Assembly (NCBI RefSeq): GCF_001748365.1
Contig: NZ_BDHH01000011.1
Coordinates: forward strand, 8,850 to 72,849
DNA: 64,000 bases
Direction: 5' to 3'
Source: Fusibacter sp. 3D3
GTDB taxonomy: Bacteria; Bacillota; Clostridia; Peptostreptococcales; Acidaminobacteraceae
A model generated the notes under the pieces. That model was not told the DNA's origin. It worked only from the letters and a program-made list of their open reading frames with translations, and made no database searches. Shown in pieces: positions 17,766 through 26,253 of the stretch. The first letter of the stretch is position 1; each line of letters begins with the position of its first letter. A program made the translations under genes and the position numbers.

Positions 17766-18836
17766 ATGGACAAAAAATTATTAGAATGGTATCAAAAAAA
17801 CAAAAGAGAAATGCCGTGGAGAGAAACACATGATCCCTATTTTATCTGGCTTTCGGAAATTATGCTTCAACAAACACAGGTGATTACTGTAATCGATTAC
17901 TATAACCGGTTTATCAAAAAATTCGGTGATGTCAAGCGTTTGGCCGAAGCTGATGAGCAAGAAGTGCTTAAACACTGGGAAGGTCTTGGGTACTACAGTA
18001 GGGCAAGAAATTTGCATAAGTGCGCTCAGGTTATCGTATCGCATTATGAGGGTAAATTTCCGAGAGACTATAAGCAATTATTAGAGCTGCCAGGGATTGG
18101 CCCTTATACCGCTGGGGCAATTTTAAGCATTGCGTACAATGAAAGAGTTCCTGCGGTGGATGGGAATGTTATGCGCGTTTATTCTAGATATTTTAAGATG
18201 AATTGTGACATATCCGATCCCAAGAGCCGAGCTTTTTTTGAATCCAAAGTGATGGCAAACATGCCTGATGACGCAAGACATTTCAATCAAGCGCTCATGG
18301 AACTCGGGGCAATCATTTGCACGCCGAAAACGCCAAAATGTGAAACATGCCCCATTGCATCCGAATGTTTAGCGAAAGAATCCAATTCACAATTAGATTA
18401 TCCGATCAAGACGCAAAAAATAGAGAAAAGGCACGAAAATGTCTCTGTACTTTTATTTGTAAATCAGGGCAAAGTGATGATAGAAAAGCGAAATGATGCA
18501 TTATTACTCAAAGGTCTTTGGGGATTTCCCACTTATGGTGTCCAGATGACTTCTAAAACCGAAAAGAGTGAAGTGATATCAGAGGACACTTTAATGGATT
18601 GGATTCATAAAAACTACGATTTTGAAGGGCAAATAATGACAAAAATACCCGTGAGAAAGCATGTCTTCACACATTTAGTGTGGCATATGACAATGATTAT
18701 CGTCAAAATAGAATCGCCTAAATCGATGGATTATCCTGAAGTGAAATGGGTAGTGCCAACGCATCTTGAAGCGTTTCCGCTTCCCACTGCGTTTAAGAAA
18801 AATTTATCTGAGGAGATCTTAGAAATGCTCGTTTAG
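17766..18836 (+). CDS. mutY: A/G-specific adenine DNA glycosylase
   Basis: A 356-residue base-excision repair enzyme that removes adenine mispaired with 8-oxoguanine. The N-terminal domain has LSEIMLQQTQVITVIDYY with the catalytic Glu, the helix-hairpin-helix LPGIGPYTAGAIL near 110 and the catalytic Asp in AVDGNVMRVYSR. The [4Fe-4S] cluster cysteines follow in CTPKTPKCETCPIASEC (near 190-206). The C-terminal third is the Nudix-like 8-oxoG recognition domain (LLLKGLWGFPTYG near 250). Length is standard. It is divergent from the GGDEF-EAL gene and fits the oxidative-damage theme of the next genes. Confidence 0.95.
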   Translation: MDKKLLEWYQKNKREMPWRETHDPYFIWLSEIMLQQTQVITVIDYYNRFIKKFGDVKRLAEADEQEVLKHWEGLGYYSRARNLHKCAQVIVSHYEGKFPRDYKQLLELPGIGPYTAGAILSIAYNERVPAVDGNVMRVYSRYFKMNCDISDPKSRAFFESKVMANMPDDARHFNQALMELGAIICTPKTPKCETCPIASECLAKESNSQLDYPIKTQKIEKRHENVSVLLFVNQGKVMIEKRNDALLLKGLWGFPTYGVQMTSKTEKSEVISEDTLMDWIHKNYDFEGQIMTKIPVRKHVFTHLVWHMTMIIVKIESPKSMDYPEVKWVVPTHLEAFPLPTAFKKNLSEEILEMLV

Positions 18837-18909
18837 TGACTAATTCATGATAAGTTGGGTATAAATAGCTTGATACAAACCACTAGAATTATGAAAAGAG
18901 GTGAGCAAA

Positions 18910-19257
18910 TTGAAAGAAATTGTCATGTTTACAAGTAATACTTGTCCACATTGTAGATCTGCTAAGGCTTATTTAGACGAAAAAGGCTATAAGTATATAG
19001 AAAAAAATGTTCAATTGGACCAGTTTGCACGACAGGAAATGATGTCTAGAAAAATGATGGGTGTCCCTGCATTTATCATTGGGAATGAAAGCGTTGTTGG
19101 TCTTGACCGTTTTAAACTCGAAGCTTTAATTGATTACACGGTGGAAGTCTGTCCACATTGTAATCATAGAACAAGGGTGCCAAAAGGCAAAGGTAAAGTC
19201 AAAGTTATTTGTAAAAAATGTACAAATGATTTTGTGGTTCAAACCCGAAATATGTAA
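18910..19257 (+). CDS. Glutaredoxin-like protein fused to a C-terminal zinc ribbon
   Basis: About 116 residues. The first 75 form a glutaredoxin/NrdH-type fold with the active site TSNTCPHCRSAKAYLDEKGY and the cis-Pro segment MMGVPAFIIGNESVVGLDR. The remainder is a small zinc-ribbon-like module with two CxxC knuckles, VCPHCNHRTRVP and VICKKCTNDF, separated by a basic KGKGKVKV stretch. The frame can also be read from GTG 18901, but that codon is part of the AAAAGAGGTG ribosome site, so TTG 18910 is the likelier start. The fusion suggests a redox protein delivered to nucleic acid or to a metalloprotein partner; this is inference. It follows mutY by about 70 bp and may be co-transcribed with it. 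Confidence 0.82.
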   Translation: MKEIVMFTSNTCPHCRSAKAYLDEKGYKYIEKNVQLDQFARQEMMSRKMMGVPAFIIGNESVVGLDRFKLEALIDYTVEVCPHCNHRTRVPKGKGKVKVICKKCTNDFVVQTRNM

Positions 19258-19284
19258 CTTTAATTAAAGGAGACGACTGTAATT

Positions 19285-20163
19285 ATGAAAGCGTTGCTAC
19301 TGTACAATCCAAGGGCAGGCCTTAAAGGATTTCACAATCAACTGGATTATATAATCGATCAGTTTCAACAGCGCGACTTATTTGTGGTGCCTTATAGGCT
19401 CAATCAAACTAAGCGGTTAGAGGTTTTTCTCAGCGAAGAGATTGAAGCGCAATACGATCGCGTTATAATTGCAGGTGGTGACGGTACGATACATCAAGTC
19501 ATCAATGTGCTCATAAACCTCAATTGGACAAGACCGATTGCTATTTTTCCTGTGGGTACAGCGAATGACTTTGCCCAAATGTTTGAAATACCAAAGACGA
19601 TAGAGGGCATGGTTGAGAATGCACTCTCTCAAAATAGTGTTCCATGCGATGTTGGTGTTGCCAACGATCGTTATTTCATCAATGTGGCGAGTTTTGGCTA
19701 TTTGGTGGATATCAGTCAAAAGGTTAATGAGCAGGTTAAAAATATCATTGGTGTGTTGGCGTATTATCTTAAAGGGATTGAAGAATTCCCCAAATTAAAA
19801 CCGTTTGAAGTCACTATTTTTACAGATGAGACGGTGTACGAAGAACCTATTTATTTTGCGCTGGTCATGAATGGCAAGTCTGCTGGCGGTTTTAGGAAAA
19901 TCTCGCCCACTTCTAAGATCGATGATGGCGTTTTAGATGTTTTATTGTTTAAGAAATGTCCTGTTTTAGAAATAATGCCACTCTTAATACAAGTATGGAA
20001 TGGCGAGCATCCAGAAAGCCCGTATATTGAGTACTTTGCAACAAAAAAACTAAAGATTATGTGTGATGAATCGATTTGCTCAGACCTTGATGGTGAGGCT
20101 GGTATTGGCTTTCCTATGGAGATCAGCGTTTTATCCAATCGGTTAAATATCATCAAAGGCTAG
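19285..20163 (+). CDS. Diacylglycerol/lipid kinase (DagK/YegS/BmrU family)
   Basis: The 292-residue protein has the DAGK catalytic domain at the N-terminus: NPRAGLKG near residue 8, the nucleotide loop AGGDGTIHQVINVL near 60 and FPVGTANDFAQMF near 90. The C-terminal beta-sandwich includes ALVMNGKSAGGFRKISPTSKIDDGVLDVLL near 195-225 and the LDGEAGIG segment near 272. Such enzymes phosphorylate diacylglycerol (or related lipids) at the inner membrane face and recycle it for phospholipid synthesis. The ribosome site is AAAGGAG. The gene follows the glutaredoxin fusion by 27 bp. In Gram-positives, diacylglycerol is released by lipoteichoic-acid synthesis, and an LTA-synthase-like gene is present at 41.9 kb. 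Confidence 0.9.
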   Translation: MKALLLYNPRAGLKGFHNQLDYIIDQFQQRDLFVVPYRLNQTKRLEVFLSEEIEAQYDRVIIAGGDGTIHQVINVLINLNWTRPIAIFPVGTANDFAQMFEIPKTIEGMVENALSQNSVPCDVGVANDRYFINVASFGYLVDISQKVNEQVKNIIGVLAYYLKGIEEFPKLKPFEVTIFTDETVYEEPIYFALVMNGKSAGGFRKISPTSKIDDGVLDVLLFKKCPVLEIMPLLIQVWNGEHPESPYIEYFATKKLKIMCDESICSDLDGEAGIGFPMEISVLSNRLNIIKG

Positions 20164-20202
20164 AGCGTTACTCAACTTTTCACTTTTGACACTCTAACGC
20201 TC
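20163..20202 (+). repeat. Copy 2 of the dispersed motif, within a GAGCGTT hairpin
   Basis: Immediately after the lipid kinase stop, GAGCGTT (20163-20169) pairs with AACGCTC (20196-20202), and the enclosed CTTTTGACACTCTAAC (20183-20198) is identical to copy 1. It could act as a terminator but has no T-run. Confidence 0.5.
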
Positions 20203-20314
20203 CCTTCGATTTAACAAAAAGTTTATACTTCTTCTCTAGATTAGAGATTCATTATAAGTTATGATGTAATGAATAAGAATTGAGTACCATGTGAGAGAAG
20301 ACGGAGGCAATTTT

Positions 20315-20731
20315 ATGTTAGCATGGAAGAGAGAGTTTGAGTTTGGCATACCGGTGATAGACGATCAACATAGACGATTAATTGAGATCGGTGGGAACTT
20401 ATTTGAACTTGTAAATGATGATACAAGAGATGACTATTTTGATGAAATCGTTGCGATGTTAAGAGAACTAGAGGCCTATACAGTAAACCATTTTGAGGAA
20501 GAGGAAGCGCTGTTTGATGCTGTAGATTACATGGGATCAATGGCCCATAAGTTTGAACATAAAATATTTGTAAAGAAGTTGGAGGATTTTATGTCGGACT
20601 TAGATGCTGTGGATTCTAATCAAAAGGAAACACTGTTAAATCTTTTGAATTTTATTGCGGATTGGCTTGTATTACACATTGTAAAAACGGATCGTGAATA
20701 TGTGCCTTTATTGTTTGCTGCTCGAAAGTAG
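20315..20731 (+). CDS. Bacteriohemerythrin
   Basis: A 138-residue four-helix protein with the diiron ligands of the hemerythrin family: His in VIDDQHRRLIEIGG near 20, HFEEEEALFDA near 58-62, HKFEHKIFVKKL near 77-81, and the C-terminal LVLHIVKTDREYV near 116-121. It binds O2 reversibly and in anaerobes is thought to scavenge or deliver oxygen. An upstream GTG in frame precedes the GACGGAGG ribosome site, so the ATG at 20315 is used. It is monocistronic and sits between lipid kinase and gnd. Confidence 0.93.
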   Translation: MLAWKREFEFGIPVIDDQHRRLIEIGGNLFELVNDDTRDDYFDEIVAMLRELEAYTVNHFEEEEALFDAVDYMGSMAHKFEHKIFVKKLEDFMSDLDAVDSNQKETLLNLLNFIADWLVLHIVKTDREYVPLLFAARK

Positions 20732-20863
20732 ACAGTAAGAGGAGACTGTGATGATAAACTTTAGGGTTTGTTATTAAAGGGCTCCTTTTTTTTATTTTTT
20801 CTTTTTAAAGCACAATAATTGGGTAATGAGTATTTAAACGAAATTTATGAAAAGAGGTATGAT

Positions 20864-21763
20864 ATGAAAGTAGGGTTAATAGGTCTTGGCAAAATGGGCT
20901 ATGCACTTGCGCTTAATATGAGAGATCAAGGTGTAGACGTCCATGTGTATAACCGGTCCAAAGAAAAGGTGGATCACATTAAAGAAGAAGGGATTCATGG
21001 CTTTTACGATCTTAATGCGCTGGTGTCGCATTTGGATGAATCCAGAAAAGTAATTTGGTTAATGGTGCCCGCTGGAGAAACAGTGGATACATTAATTGAC
21101 GAGCTCATTCCAATGCTCAAACAATCAGATATCATCATTGATGGTGGCAATTCCAATTACAAAGATACAAAAAGGCGATACACAAAATTAAATGAACTCG
21201 GCATTGATTATATCGACGTTGGCACAAGTGGCGGTATTTCTGGTGCACGCTTTGGAGCCTGTCTTATGGTGGGTGGCGATCCAGAACCTGTGGAGTATAT
21301 CAGTGGTGTATTACAGACGCTTGCCGTTAAAGATGGCTATGGCTATTTTGGACCTTCTGGCAGTGGACATTATGTGAAAATGGTTCACAATGGAATAGAG
21401 TATGGTATGATGCAAGCTATCGGTGAAGGTTTTGATATACTAAAGGCGTCTGAATACGATTTTGACTTTGAATTAACTTCAAAAGTCTGGAGTAACGGTT
21501 CGATCATAGAGGGACTTTTAATGCGATTGATGCATGAAGCCTTTATGGAAAGTGAGACTCTTGAAGGGATTAAGGGGATCGTAGATGCATCTGGCGAAGC
21601 GGATTGGACGGTGGAAGAAGCGTTGCGATTAAAAGTGTCAGCCCCTGTGATCACACAGTCATTGTATACGCGCTTTAAGTCAAAGGATGAGGATCGGTTT
21701 AGTGAAAAATCCATTGCGGCACTTAGAAATCAGTTTGGCGGACATAAAATATATAAAGAATAG
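20864..21763 (+). CDS. gnd: 6-phosphogluconate dehydrogenase, short (GndA/YqeC) type
   Basis: A 299-residue enzyme that oxidatively decarboxylates 6-phosphogluconate to ribulose 5-phosphate. It has the N-terminal Rossmann loop GLIGLGKMGYALALNM, the IDGGNSNYKDTKRR segment near 103, the substrate motif DVGTSGGISGARFGACLMVGGD near 126 and KMVHNGIEYGMMQAIGEG near 172 with the catalytic lysine. Its length matches the short, often NAD-preferring type rather than the 470-residue enzyme. AAAGAGGTATGAT precedes the ATG at 20864; an upstream in-frame start lacks a ribosome site. zwf follows after 9 bp, forming a two-gene oxidative pentose phosphate operon. Confidence 0.95.
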   Translation: MKVGLIGLGKMGYALALNMRDQGVDVHVYNRSKEKVDHIKEEGIHGFYDLNALVSHLDESRKVIWLMVPAGETVDTLIDELIPMLKQSDIIIDGGNSNYKDTKRRYTKLNELGIDYIDVGTSGGISGARFGACLMVGGDPEPVEYISGVLQTLAVKDGYGYFGPSGSGHYVKMVHNGIEYGMMQAIGEGFDILKASEYDFDFELTSKVWSNGSIIEGLLMRLMHEAFMESETLEGIKGIVDASGEADWTVEEALRLKVSAPVITQSLYTRFKSKDEDRFSEKSIAALRNQFGGHKIYKE

Positions 21764-21772
21764 GGTGGTTGG

Positions 21773-23140
21773 ATGATCTTTACAATATTCGGAGCAACGG
21801 GTGATTTAACGACGAAGAAATTAATACCAGCACTTTATAAACTGTATGAAGATGATCAAATGCCCAACCACTTTTTGGTAAACATGATTGGTAGGCAGAC
21901 ACATGAAGAAGATCTCTTTATTCAACGTATATGGGAGCAGATAGAGGGCAATTTTCCAAATTGGAATCATTTTAAATCGCATCTGCGCTATATCAAAATG
22001 GACTTTACAGAACATTATGCTTATGAGGCGTTTGCAGAACATATGAGGACTATAGAAGATTACGACTCTCAAGAACGTGTCTATTACTTGGCTACAGCCC
22101 CTCGCTTTTTTCCTGTGATTGCAAATGCACTTGTTGTCAACGCTCTTGTGGTTAAGGGCAATATGAGGGATAAAATTATTTTTGAAAAGCCCTTTGGGGA
22201 AAATCTTGAAACAGCTAAGGCATACAATCAACTTCTGCTTGGGTTGATAGAAGAGAGTCAAATCTATCGTATAGATCATTATTTGGGAAAAGAAATGCTT
22301 CAGAATGTTTTGATGGTCAGATTTGCAAATAAAATTTTTGAGAGTATCTGGAATCGGGATAATATTGAGCATGTTACCATTTATGCTTTTGAACAAGAAA
22401 CTGTAAAGCAAAGGGGTGGCTATTATGATCGCTCGGGTGCGCTGCGAGATATGGTTCAAAATCATTTGTTTCAGACCTTAGCGCTTGTTGCAATGGATCC
22501 GCCTAATGGGCTCAATGACAGGCTTATCAAGGATGAAAAAGTTAAGGTGCTTGAAAAATTAGAATTTTCAAGTCCTATAATTTTTGGCCAATATAAGGGC
22601 TATCTCTCTGAAAAGGGGATTCCAAGTGACTCAAAGACAGAGACCTTTGTGGGCCTTAAGATGTTCATCAATACACAGAGGTGGTCGAGAACACCCTTTT
22701 ATCTTGTAACGGGCAAAAAAATGAAGCATAAGCGTGCTGCTGTCGTGATCACATTTAAAGAATCCAATTGCTTTTTTGAGAGTGGTCAACCCGAAAAAAA
22801 TACATTGACAATAGAAATTGCACCAAGAGAGGGATTGGCACTTACCTTTAACGGCAAAGCGCCTGGGCTTCAATCGTATGTGATGCCCATGAAGATGGAC
22901 TACTGTCATCTTTGTAATGTGATCGGCAACACACCAGAAGCTTATGAGAAATTGATTTTAGATGTGATTCATGATGATGCTTCTCTCTTTACAAGATGGG
23001 ATGAAATTGAGAGTTCTTGGAAGACAATAGATCAGCTTGAACAGCTTAAAGATTATGAACCTTTATACATCTATGAAAATGAAGCAGAAATGCTTGAGAA
23101 GTTGAAGTCTGAATGGGGTCAATTTTTGACCTATTTATAG
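21773..23140 (+). CDS. zwf: Glucose-6-phosphate 1-dehydrogenase
   Basis: A 455-residue enzyme that oxidises glucose 6-phosphate to 6-phosphogluconolactone with production of NAD(P)H. The N-terminus has the dinucleotide motif FGATGDLTTKKLIPALY, and IYRIDHYLGKEMLQNVLMVR near 164 contains the signature active-site His and Lys. IIFEKPFGENLETA near 134 and YYDRSGALRDMVQNHLFQ near 215 are also conserved. Length is slightly below the usual 480-500. It is the second gene of the gnd-zwf operon. A lactonase gene is not next to it. The pair can supply reducing power to the thiol systems encoded nearby. Confidence 0.95.
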   Translation: MIFTIFGATGDLTTKKLIPALYKLYEDDQMPNHFLVNMIGRQTHEEDLFIQRIWEQIEGNFPNWNHFKSHLRYIKMDFTEHYAYEAFAEHMRTIEDYDSQERVYYLATAPRFFPVIANALVVNALVVKGNMRDKIIFEKPFGENLETAKAYNQLLLGLIEESQIYRIDHYLGKEMLQNVLMVRFANKIFESIWNRDNIEHVTIYAFEQETVKQRGGYYDRSGALRDMVQNHLFQTLALVAMDPPNGLNDRLIKDEKVKVLEKLEFSSPIIFGQYKGYLSEKGIPSDSKTETFVGLKMFINTQRWSRTPFYLVTGKKMKHKRAAVVITFKESNCFFESGQPEKNTLTIEIAPREGLALTFNGKAPGLQSYVMPMKMDYCHLCNVIGNTPEAYEKLILDVIHDDASLFTRWDEIESSWKTIDQLEQLKDYEPLYIYENEAEMLEKLKSEWGQFLTYL

Positions 23141-23186
23141 AATACACGGATGGGGGGTGCTCCCCTAAATACAGAAAGGAATTCCA

Positions 23187-23825
23187 ATGAAAATAAATAA
23201 GTGGCTTGATGTAACAATGACGATAGAACCGAGCATGATGGTTTATAAGAATTTAGAGGCGAAAAAACCTGCGATTACGACAAGAGCTAATTACGAGACG
23301 CATGAACATTATGAAAGCAGTATTGCCATGGATTTGCACACTGGAACGCATATTGACATGCCTCTCCATATGATTAAAGATGGCGCTACATCAGATACTT
23401 TCAGCCTTGAGGCTGTCAATGGCAAATGTTTTGTGATCGATTTAACTCAAATTGAAGAGAATCATATTGAAAAATCACATTTATTGCCTTATGAAGCTCA
23501 GATCAATGCGGGTGAAATTATCATATTAAAAACAAAGAATTGTCTTAAAGCGGAATTTGATTTTGAGTTTGTTTTTTTAGCAGAAAGTGGTGCACAATAT
23601 TTGTTGGAGAGAGGGATCAAATCGGTAGGCATTGATGCACTTGGCATTGAAAGAAGTCAGCCTGAGCATCCAACACATAAGATTCTCCTCGGCAATCATA
23701 TTTATATCATTGAAGGTCTTGCACTGGCAGAAATCAAGGCAGGACCATATAAAATGTTGTGTTTACCACTCAAAATTGCAAATGTCGAGGGATTACCTGC
23801 AAGAGCATTATTAAAGCCAATGTAG
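23187..23825 (+). CDS. Metal-dependent cyclase-family hydrolase (kynurenine formamidase-like)
   Basis: The 212-residue protein carries the family signature HTGTHIDMPLHM near 50-61, where His and Asp bind zinc or manganese, and a further conserved GIDALGIERSQPEHPTHKILL segment near 150 with the EGL strand after it. The fold is that of arylformamidase (KynB) and related amidohydrolases of the cyclase superfamily. No tryptophan-degradation genes are near, so kynurenine formamidase activity is not supported; the substrate is unknown. The ribosome site is AGAAAGGA. It lies 46 bp after zwf and could be read through from it. Confidence 0.85.
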   Translation: MKINKWLDVTMTIEPSMMVYKNLEAKKPAITTRANYETHEHYESSIAMDLHTGTHIDMPLHMIKDGATSDTFSLEAVNGKCFVIDLTQIEENHIEKSHLLPYEAQINAGEIIILKTKNCLKAEFDFEFVFLAESGAQYLLERGIKSVGIDALGIERSQPEHPTHKILLGNHIYIIEGLALAEIKAGPYKMLCLPLKIANVEGLPARALLKPM

Positions 23826-23848
23826 CGAAGCGGACTGAGCATACGCTT
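23823..23848 (-). repeat. Fragment of a dispersed palindromic repeat
   Basis: Reading on the minus strand, 26 bases match the first 26 bases of the repeats at 49932 and 60377 with one difference. The fragment begins at the stop codon of the cyclase-family gene, and the rest of the repeat is missing. It suggests a truncated copy of a small mobile repeat. Confidence 0.6.
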
Positions 23849-23897
23849 GGATCCCCTCTTAGAACTATAAAATTTTTACAATAAAAGGGAGAATGAT

Positions 23898-24371
23898 ATG
23901 AAAAGAATCGTACTGGCAGGAGGGTGTTTTTGGGGGATGGAGGCCTACTTTGAACGCCTTGATGGCGTTATTGAAACTGAAGTGGGCTATGCAAATGGTG
24001 AAACCAAAGCGCCAACCTATAATGAAGTTTGTAGTAATACCACGGGGCATGCTGAAGTTCTAGACATCCACTATGATCCAGAAGCGGTAAGTTTAGAAAC
24101 TTTGTTAGCTCATTTTTGGAAAGTGATTGATCCAACACTTTTAAACCGTCAAGGTGGTGATATTGGTTCTCAATACAGAACGGGTATCTATTTTACGGAC
24201 TCATCAGATTTACAAGTCATTGAGTCTTCTAAAAGTGAAGCGCAAAAGCAATACGATAAGTCGATTGTGACAGAAGTTTTGCCGCTTGACTATTATTATC
24301 CAGCAGAAGCGTATCATCAAATGTACTTGAAGAAAAATCCGGGTGGATATTGTCATATCAAACTGGATTAG
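23898..24371 (+). CDS. msrA: Peptide methionine-S-sulfoxide reductase
   Basis: A 157-residue enzyme that reduces the S epimer of methionine sulfoxide in proteins, using thioredoxin. The catalytic Cys10 is in [46 protein letters not shown] and [12 protein letters not shown] are all conserved; a probable resolving Cys is in GGYCHIKLD at the end. Length is normal for a stand-alone MsrA. The ribosome site is AAAGGGAG. It belongs to the window's repair and redox gene set. Confidence 0.96.
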   Translation: MKRIVLAGGCFWGMEAYFERLDGVIETEVGYANGETKAPTYNEVCSNTTGHAEVLDIHYDPEAVSLETLLAHFWKVIDPTLLNRQGGDIGSQYRTGIYFTDSSDLQVIESSKSEAQKQYDKSIVTEVLPLDYYYPAEAYHQMYLKKNPGGYCHIKLD

Positions 24372-24403
24372 AGCATATAGGATAGTGATTCTATATAAGT
24401 TTT

Positions 24404-24451
24404 AAAAAGGCGTAGACAAACCGAATTTAAGGGATTGTACGACGCCTTTTT
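24404..24451. terminator. Bidirectional intrinsic terminator
   Basis: AAAAAGGCGT (24404-24413) and its complement (24442-24451) form a perfect 10-bp stem with A/T tracts on both sides, between the convergent msrA and sdaAA genes. Confidence 0.8.
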
Positions 24452-24498
24452 AAATATTCAAAAAAATATCATGACGCTATTATTTTGAAATACACTAC

Positions 24499-25377
24499 TT
24501 ATTTTGAAAACAGATCCGTTGCAATTTGAACGCCAGTTTTAGTAGTTGCAAGTCCTCCAAGGGCAGTTTCTCTAAGTGAGGGCGGCATGGCTTTTCCCAC
24601 GCGATACATCGCCTCCACCACTTCGTCGAATGGAATGATGCTCTTAATACCTGCAAGAGACATTTCAGCACATAGAAGTGCATTTGCAGCACCCATGCCA
24701 TTGCGTTTGGCACAGGGACTTTCAACTAATCCAGCAATTGGATCGCATACGAGCCCAAGAAGATTTTTAAAACACATTGCTGAAGCATTAAAGACTTGTT
24801 CTACACTGCCTCCCATCATATGAACCACAGCACCAGATGCCATAGCGGATGCAGTCCCAACTTCGGCTTGACATCCGCCCTCTGCGCCCGAGATTGTAGC
24901 ATTTCTAGCGACGATACTGCCCACCATATTAGCGGCAAGTAGGCCTTTTATAAGCTGAGCTTCAGTGAGTTCAAAGCGTTCTTTTGTCGTCATTAAAACA
25001 GCGGGCAACACACCACATGAGCCTGCCGTTGGAGAAGCGACTACCTTGCCCATGGAAGCGTTGACTTCCATAGTGCTCAAAGCATAGGCGACTGCCTTTG
25101 CAATCGTTTCACCGCAGACAGTCTTCTCGGTTTCATAACGTCTTTTCATTTGGATACTATCATTGCCAATGATTTTACCATGAATGTGATTATCCACATC
25201 GTTAATACCTGAATCAATTGCATTTTCCATAACTTTTAAAACTGATTTAAGATAGCTTTCGATATATTCAGGTGTCTTCTCCGTTTTTTTTGTTTCATAA
25301 GCAAGTGAAAGTGCATCTAAACTTACGCCGTTGTTGTGACAATAAGTGATGACGTCTAAAGCACTAGACAGTTTCAT
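24499..25377 (-). CDS. sdaAA: L-serine dehydratase, iron-sulfur-dependent, alpha subunit
   Basis: The 292-residue catalytic subunit of the two-subunit L-serine deaminase converts serine to pyruvate and ammonia with a [4Fe-4S] cluster. Conserved stretches include GKVVASPTAGSCGVLPAVL near 110, ISGAEGGCQAEVGTASAMA near 163 and the cysteines of MCFKNLLGLVCDPIAGLVESPCAKRN, given here as MCFKNLLGLVCDP near 197 and VESPCAKRNGMG near 215. It follows sdaAB by 8 bp, so the subunits are co-expressed. In anaerobes this enzyme feeds serine into pyruvate metabolism. Confidence 0.96.
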   Translation of the reverse strand: MKLSSALDVITYCHNNGVSLDALSLAYETKKTEKTPEYIESYLKSVLKVMENAIDSGINDVDNHIHGKIIGNDSIQMKRRYETEKTVCGETIAKAVAYALSTMEVNASMGKVVASPTAGSCGVLPAVLMTTKERFELTEAQLIKGLLAANMVGSIVARNATISGAEGGCQAEVGTASAMASGAVVHMMGGSVEQVFNASAMCFKNLLGLVCDPIAGLVESPCAKRNGMGAANALLCAEMSLAGIKSIIPFDEVVEAMYRVGKAMPPSLRETALGGLATTKTGVQIATDLFSK

Positions 25378-25385
25378 AGGGCCTC

Positions 25386-26060
25386 CTATTCGTATATTTT
25401 CTGAATGACATTGACAGAAATCATGCCATCGATTCGAGTGAGTTCATCCACAACATTTTTGGGGATTTTTTCGTCTGCTTCTATAATCCCGATAGCTTTT
25501 TTGCCTTTTTCTTCTCGATAGAGTTTCATAAAGGCAATGTTGATCCGATTCTCTGAAAGTGTGGTAGATATCCTTGCGAGCATACCTGAGCTATCCTTGT
25601 GATGCGTTACAAGGGTGTTGAATTCACCTGTAAACTGAACATCAATACCATTGATAGACCTTATGATCATCTTACCACCACCGATTGAAATACCTGAAAT
25701 CTCCCATGTCTCTAACATATTGGTTTTCGCGCGTATTAAGACAGTATTGGGATGTTCAGAATCTTCATCCGATGAAATAAATTCGTATTTTAAACTCCGA
25801 TTATCTGCAATTTTAAAGGCCTCAACAAGACGTTCATCATCAGGCTTAAATCCTAGGAGGCCCCCTAAAAGTGCCACATCAGTGCCATGACCTTTATAGG
25901 TTTTTGAGAAAGAACCATAGAGTATAAAAGTGACTTCAGTGATGGGAGATTTGATAATCTTCTGCGCAGCGTATCCGATTCGACAAGCGCCTGCGGTATG
26001 TGAGCTGGAAGGTCCAATCATAATGGGCCCAATAATATCAAAAATATTATAATCTTTCAA
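25386..26060 (-). CDS. sdaAB: L-serine dehydratase, iron-sulfur-dependent, beta subunit
   Basis: The 224-residue subunit has the SDH beta domain, with the signature DIIGPIMIGPSSSHTAGACRIGYAA near 9-33 (here split: IIGPIMIGPSSSHTAG then ACRIG) and KTYKGHGTDVALLGGLLG near 54. A C-terminal ACT domain from about residue 148 (NTLVTHHKDSSGMLARI) is expected to bind serine. It is the first gene of the sdaAB-sdaAA operon. The ribosome site is AGGAGG upstream of the ATG. It diverges from the DAK2-DegV gene, with about 190 bp of A+T-rich promoter region between them. Confidence 0.96.
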   Translation of the reverse strand: MKDYNIFDIIGPIMIGPSSSHTAGACRIGYAAQKIIKSPITEVTFILYGSFSKTYKGHGTDVALLGGLLGFKPDDERLVEAFKIADNRSLKYEFISSDEDSEHPNTVLIRAKTNMLETWEISGISIGGGKMIIRSINGIDVQFTGEFNTLVTHHKDSSGMLARISTTLSENRINIAFMKLYREEKGKKAIGIIEADEKIPKNVVDELTRIDGMISVNVIQKIYE

Positions 26061-26253
26061 TGAAAACCTCCTGTAGAATTTTTAAAGAGTCACTCTCTTT
26101 TTTTATAATTAAATCTATAATAACAAAAAAAGGATAGAAATGCGATGTGATCTTATAAATATTCTTTAGTAATGCGTTAGAGAATGGGTATAAATGAGTA
26201 ATATAGCAAAAAGACATGATAAATGATATTTAGGATAAGTTGAAAGGTTTCTT

